Shown one piece after another: positions 60,761 through 64,000 of a stretch of DNA of 64,000 nt. Location of the stretch: the NCBI RefSeq assembly GCF_900156065.1, contig NZ_FTNF01000009.1, positions 62,001-126,000 of the forward strand, given 5' to 3'. The translations under genes were made by a program, and so were the position numbers. Every line of letters begins with the position of its first letter. Position 1 is the stretch's first letter. A model generated the notes under the pieces. The model was not told where the DNA came from. It searched no databases and worked only from the letters and a program-made list of their open reading frames with translations. The stretch is from Micromonospora avicenniae. GTDB lineage: Bacteria > Actinomycetota > Actinomycetes > Mycobacteriales > Micromonosporaceae.

Positions 60761-63547
60761 TCAGCCCGTGTTGCGCATCCCGGCCGCGATGCCGTTGACA
60801 GTGGTGAGCAGGGCCCGCTCCAGCGCCGTACCGTCGCTGGGGGCGCGGCGCCCGCCCGGTGCGGTGGCCACCGCCCGACCGGCGGCGCCCGAGTCCCGGT
60901 ACTGACGCAGCAGCGCCACCTGAAGGTGGTGCAGCGGCTCCAGGTAGGTGTCCCGCACCGCGAGGGTCCGCTGGAGCACCGGGGAGCTGTCGAGCAGCGC
61001 GGGAGAACCGGTGACGGCCAGCACCTCTCGCCTGGTCAGCTCGTACTCCTGCTCGATCTTGTTGAAGATCGGCTGCAGTTGCTCGGGTACGAGCGTCTCG
61101 ACGTACCGTCGGGCGATGTCGAGGTCGGTCTTGCTCAGCATCATCTCCACGTTGGACAGGAACGTCCCGAAGAAGTGCCAGTTGCGATGCATCTCGGCCA
61201 GTACGTCGGCCAGTCCGGCCTCGCGGGCGGCGGCCAGTCCCGAGCCGACGCCGAACCAACCCGGAACGATCTGCCGGGTCTGCGTCCAGCCGAACACCCA
61301 CGGGATGGCCCGCAGACCGGCCAGGCCGGCGCCCGTGTTCGGGCGCTTCGCCGGACGGGAGCCGATGTTGAGCGCGCCGAGCAGCTCCGTCGGCGTGGAC
61401 GCCCAGAAGTACGCGGGCAGGTCCGGGTCCTCCACCAGCGACCGGTACGACCGGTATGCCGACTCCGAGACCACGTCCATCGCGGCGTCCCAACGCTCCA
61501 GCATCTCGGCGGGCTGCCGGGGTGCGGTGTGCAGGAGGGTGGCCTGGAGCACCGCGGCCAGCGTCAGCTCCAGGTTCTCCCGGGCCAGCGACGGCAGGCT
61601 GTACTTGTCGGAGATGACCTCGCCCTGCTCGGTCACCTTGATCGCGCCGTCGAGGGTGCCGTACGGCTGGGCCAGGATCGCCTCGTGCGTCGGCCCGCCG
61701 CCGCGTCCCACCGTGCCACCGCGACCGTGGAAGAGTCGCAGGTGCACGCCGTGCCGCGCCGCCACGTCACGTAGTGCTCGCTGCGCCCGGTGGATCGACC
61801 ACTGGCTGGTGGTGATACCCGCCTCCTTGTTGGAGTCGGAGTAGCCGAGCATGACCTCCTGCACGTCGCCCCGCGCCGCCACCAGCGCCCGGTACGCCGG
61901 CAGGGACAGCAGTTCGTCGAGGAGTTCGCCACCGGCGTTGAGTTCCGCCGGCGTCTCCAGCAGCGGCACGAAACCGATCCGGGCCCGCCCGCTGTGCACG
62001 TCCACCAGGCCGGCCTCGCGAGCGAGCACCACCGCGGCGAGCACGTCGTCCACGCCGAGAGTCATCGAGATGATGTACGACTCGATGACCTCGTTGCCGA
62101 ACCGGTCCTGCGCCTCGCGAACGGTGCTGAAGACGTCGAACGTCTTGCGGGCCGTCTCGGTGAGCGGGGTGTCCAGGGTGGACAGCGGTCGCCGTCCGCT
62201 GAGCTCGTCGGCGAGCAGCTTCGTCCGCTCCAGCCGGCTGAGGCCCGGGTAGTCCGACACCTCGCCGACCGCGGCGTACAGCTGTGCCAGCACGGCGTGG
62301 TGCGCCTCGGCGTGCTCGCGGACGTCCAACGTGGCCAGGTGCAGCCCGAACGCGGAAACGGTACGGATGGTCGAGGCGAGCCGCCCGACGGCGGTGAGCT
62401 GGCCCGAGTTGCGGGCCAGCGAGGCGCGCAACAGCTCCAGGTCGGAGATCAGCTCGGCTGAGCCCCGGTAGTCCCGGCCCGGCACGTGCGGAGTGCCCTG
62501 CCGTAGCCGTTCGCGGGTGTTGGCCAGCTTCGCCTTCACGCAGCGCGCCTTGAGCCGGTACGGCTCCTCGGCGTTGACCCGGCGGAACCGGGGCGCCACC
62601 TCGGGCAGCGCGTCCAGATCCGCGGCGAGGCTGGCGGAGAGGTCCAGCGACACCCCGCGCAGCCGCCGGGAGACGGAGACCTCGTTGATCAGGTCCTCCA
62701 TCGCCGCCTCGGTGGCCTGGATGCCGTGCTCGTGCTGGATCCGCAGGACCTCGCGGGTCACCGCCGGAGTGACGAACGGGTTGCCGTCCCGGTCGCCCCC
62801 GATCCAGGTGCCGAAGCTCAACGGCCGGGCGGTGGGCGACGTCTCCACGCCCAGGGCGCGCAGCGTCTCGGCGAGGTCGTCGAGGACCTGCGGGGCGGCC
62901 TCGGCGTACAGGTCGCGCAGGTAGTAGATGGCGTTGCGGGCCTCGTCGGTCGGGTCCGGCCGGTCCAGCCGAAGCTCGTCGGTCTGCCACATGAGGTCCA
63001 GCAGTTCGGCCAGCCGCCGGTTCGCCGGCCCCTCGTCGCTCGCCCCGTAGAGGATCGCGTTGGCGGTCTCGGCGTCCAACTCGTCGGCGATCGCGCGCAG
63101 CTTCGACAGGATCGACCGGCGGGCCGCCTCGGTCGGGTGCGCGGTGAAGACCGGCCGGACGGCGAGCCGGCGGGCCACGGCGGCGACCTCCTCGGCCGGT
63201 ACTCCACGCTCGGCGATCATCTTGGCCGCCTGGTCCAGCCAACCGCCGTGCGTCGCCCGGCGGCGGCGCAGGTCACGGGCCCGGTGCACCTGCTCGGTGA
63301 TGTTGGCGAGGTGGAAGTAGGTGGAGAAGGCCCGGGCCAGCTTGGTGCCGGTGGTCACGTCGAGCGTGGCGAGCCGCTGAGCGGCGGTCGGGGCGTCGGA
63401 GCGAACCAGCGCGCGGATCTCCTCGACGAGGTCGAGCAGCGGGCGACCCTCCTGGCGGGCGAGGGTCTGACCCAGCAGGGTGCCGAGGCGGCGGATGTCG
63501 GCTCGCAGGGCGGCGTCGGGGCCGTCGTGGACGTGCTGGTCGGTCAC
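60761..63547 (-). CDS. ppc: Phosphoenolpyruvate carboxylase
   Basis: A 928-aa PEPC. Catalytic His lies in [16 protein letters not shown], the Arg/Lys loop in [20 protein letters not shown], with [12 protein letters not shown] and [12 protein letters not shown] also diagnostic, and the C-terminal GMRNTG end. It fixes bicarbonate to PEP giving oxaloacetate, replenishing the TCA cycle. The GTG at 63547 follows AAGGAG. In-frame sequence upstream lacks PEPC resemblance. Confidence 0.97.
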   Translation of the reverse strand: MTDQHVHDGPDAALRADIRRLGTLLGQTLARQEGRPLLDLVEEIRALVRSDAPTAAQRLATLDVTTGTKLARAFSTYFHLANITEQVHRARDLRRRRATHGGWLDQAAKMIAERGVPAEEVAAVARRLAVRPVFTAHPTEAARRSILSKLRAIADELDAETANAILYGASDEGPANRRLAELLDLMWQTDELRLDRPDPTDEARNAIYYLRDLYAEAAPQVLDDLAETLRALGVETSPTARPLSFGTWIGGDRDGNPFVTPAVTREVLRIQHEHGIQATEAAMEDLINEVSVSRRLRGVSLDLSASLAADLDALPEVAPRFRRVNAEEPYRLKARCVKAKLANTRERLRQGTPHVPGRDYRGSAELISDLELLRASLARNSGQLTAVGRLASTIRTVSAFGLHLATLDVREHAEAHHAVLAQLYAAVGEVSDYPGLSRLERTKLLADELSGRRPLSTLDTPLTETARKTFDVFSTVREAQDRFGNEVIESYIISMTLGVDDVLAAVVLAREAGLVDVHSGRARIGFVPLLETPAELNAGGELLDELLSLPAYRALVAARGDVQEVMLGYSDSNKEAGITTSQWSIHRAQRALRDVAARHGVHLRLFHGRGGTVGRGGGPTHEAILAQPYGTLDGAIKVTEQGEVISDKYSLPSLARENLELTLAAVLQATLLHTAPRQPAEMLERWDAAMDVVSESAYRSYRSLVEDPDLPAYFWASTPTELLGALNIGSRPAKRPNTGAGLAGLRAIPWVFGWTQTRQIVPGWFGVGSGLAAAREAGLADVLAEMHRNWHFFGTFLSNVEMMLSKTDLDIARRYVETLVPEQLQPIFNKIEQEYELTRREVLAVTGSPALLDSSPVLQRTLAVRDTYLEPLHHLQVALLRQYRDSGAAGRAVATAPGGRRAPSDGTALERALLTTVNGIAAGMRNTG

Positions 63548-63756
63548 GGGGCGCTCCTTACGTGGTGTACGAAGGACAGCGCTGTCCGACTTACTGGATC
63601 GTATCCGCGTGGACGTGGATGTAAGGAGGGGACCCTCGTTATCGCTTTTTTCATAGCCAGGGGCCCTTGCAATCATCAGGCGACGGTCGTACGCCTCGGG
63701 GCCGGGTCGCATTCCGGCGGTGGAAAACGGATTGTCCGGCCCATTAGCGTTTGATC

Positions 63757-64000
63757 ATGCCGCCTCTGCGATACCCGCCGAAGCCGAAGCCGGGCGATCG
63801 CGTCGCCGTCGTCTCGCCGTCCGCCGGGCTTCCGGCGATCTTTCCGCACGTGTACGAGTTGGGACTGCGGCGCCTGCGCGAGGAGTTCGGTCTGGAGCCC
63901 GTCGAGTACCCGACGACCCGGGTGGCGGGTGCCGACCCCCGGGACCGGGCCCGCGACCTCACCGCCGCCTTCGCCGACCCGTCGATCACCGCGGTGCTGG
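63757..64000 (+). CDS. S66 family peptidase (LD-carboxypeptidase/MccF-like), partial
   Basis: The frame opens at ATG 63757 and runs off the right edge after 81 codons. The sequence PKPGDRVAVVSPSAGLPAIFPHVYELGLRRLREEFGLEPVEYPTT is the N-terminal signature of S66 serine peptidases, closest in style to the MccF-like branch that cleaves microcin-type aminoacyl nucleotides. The catalytic Ser is beyond the window. TAGCGT lies exactly 6 nt before the ATG, predicting a leaderless mRNA. Confidence 0.85.
   Translation, partial: MPPLRYPPKPKPGDRVAVVSPSAGLPAIFPHVYELGLRRLREEFGLEPVEYPTTRVAGADPRDRARDLTAAFADPSITAVL

Overview
This 64 kb window is a chromosomal segment of a high-GC actinomycete. GTG starts are frequent, third codon positions are GC-rich, Shine-Dalgarno (SD) sites are GGAGG-like, and many genes have a TAnnnT -10 box 6-8 nt before the start codon, which predicts leaderless mRNAs. 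The gene set (GuaB1, AccA3/AccD5/AccE acyl-CoA carboxylase with BirA, GTP-type PEPCK, GlpX beside a DUF4245 protein, a mycosin, an LppX/LprAFG-type lipoprotein pair) fits the Micromonosporaceae, probably Micromonospora or a close relative. The family assignment is an inference. No tRNA, rRNA, CRISPR array, prophage, transposase or complete natural-product cluster was seen.

Layout. 0-3.3 kb: partial gamma-glutamylcyclotransferase-like gene, LpdA-type quinone reductase, two membrane proteins. 3.3-5.1 kb: a 570-bp non-coding stretch with a 58-nt hairpin, then a threonyl-tRNA synthetase paralogue without the N-terminal TGS and editing domains. 5.2-10.6 kb: a MarR-controlled heterodimeric ABC exporter, then a DoxX-like gene divergent from a TetR gene with paired operators. 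10.7-17.6 kb: a GH18-like secreted protein, GuaB1 (GMP reductase family), a LysE/ArgO exporter with its LysR regulator, AccA3, PadR. 17.7-19.5 kb: a DrrAB-like exporter with a TTG start and a TTA codon. 19.5-24.6 kb: palindromic repeats, an O-methyltransferase, Maf, a three-gene type VII secretion (T7SS) module (two substrate-like proteins and a mycosin) with AT-richer codons and two TTA codons, and AccE. 24.7-31.7 kb: a membrane Ser/Thr kinase with a 39-bp tandem repeat, GH25 lysozyme, M50-like protein, ketopantoate-reductase-like enzyme, ECF sigma factor and partner. 31.7-36.4 kb: AccD5/PccB, BirA, a PH-domain membrane protein, two GtrA proteins. 36.4-46 kb: PEPCK, a geranylgeranyl-reductase-like flavoenzyme, a cis-prenyltransferase, OtsB, an Xre regulator with small-protein operons, PhoH2. 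46-64 kb: a cell-wall hydrolase, rhomboid protease, ferredoxin-NADP reductase, a BNR-repeat membrane protein, a YdcZ-type permease, GlpX, DUF4245, two lipoproteins, XseBA, IspH, RmuC, PEP carboxylase and the start of an S66 peptidase.

How the genes fit together. Biotin carboxylase (AccA3), carboxyltransferase (AccD5), epsilon subunit (AccE) and biotin ligase (BirA) make a complete biotin-dependent acyl-CoA carboxylase system. PEPCK, PEP carboxylase and GlpX are anaplerotic and gluconeogenic enzymes. IspH, the cis-prenyltransferase and the flavoenzyme belong to isoprenoid metabolism. From memory, mycobacteria keep birA-accD5-accE5-maf-accA3 almost contiguous. Here that block is spread over about 19 kb, with the T7SS module between maf and accE and the kinase-to-sigma genes between accE and accD.

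Most interesting points: the editing-less ThrRS, with intact active-site geometry but a lysine at the position matching E. coli Leu489; the compositionally distinct, TTA-containing T7SS module; the kinase linker carrying regularly spaced T-x-x-D motifs; a family of long intergenic palindromes; a leaderless leader ORF that ends on the phoH start codon; and a 12-codon bridge ORF between two small genes.
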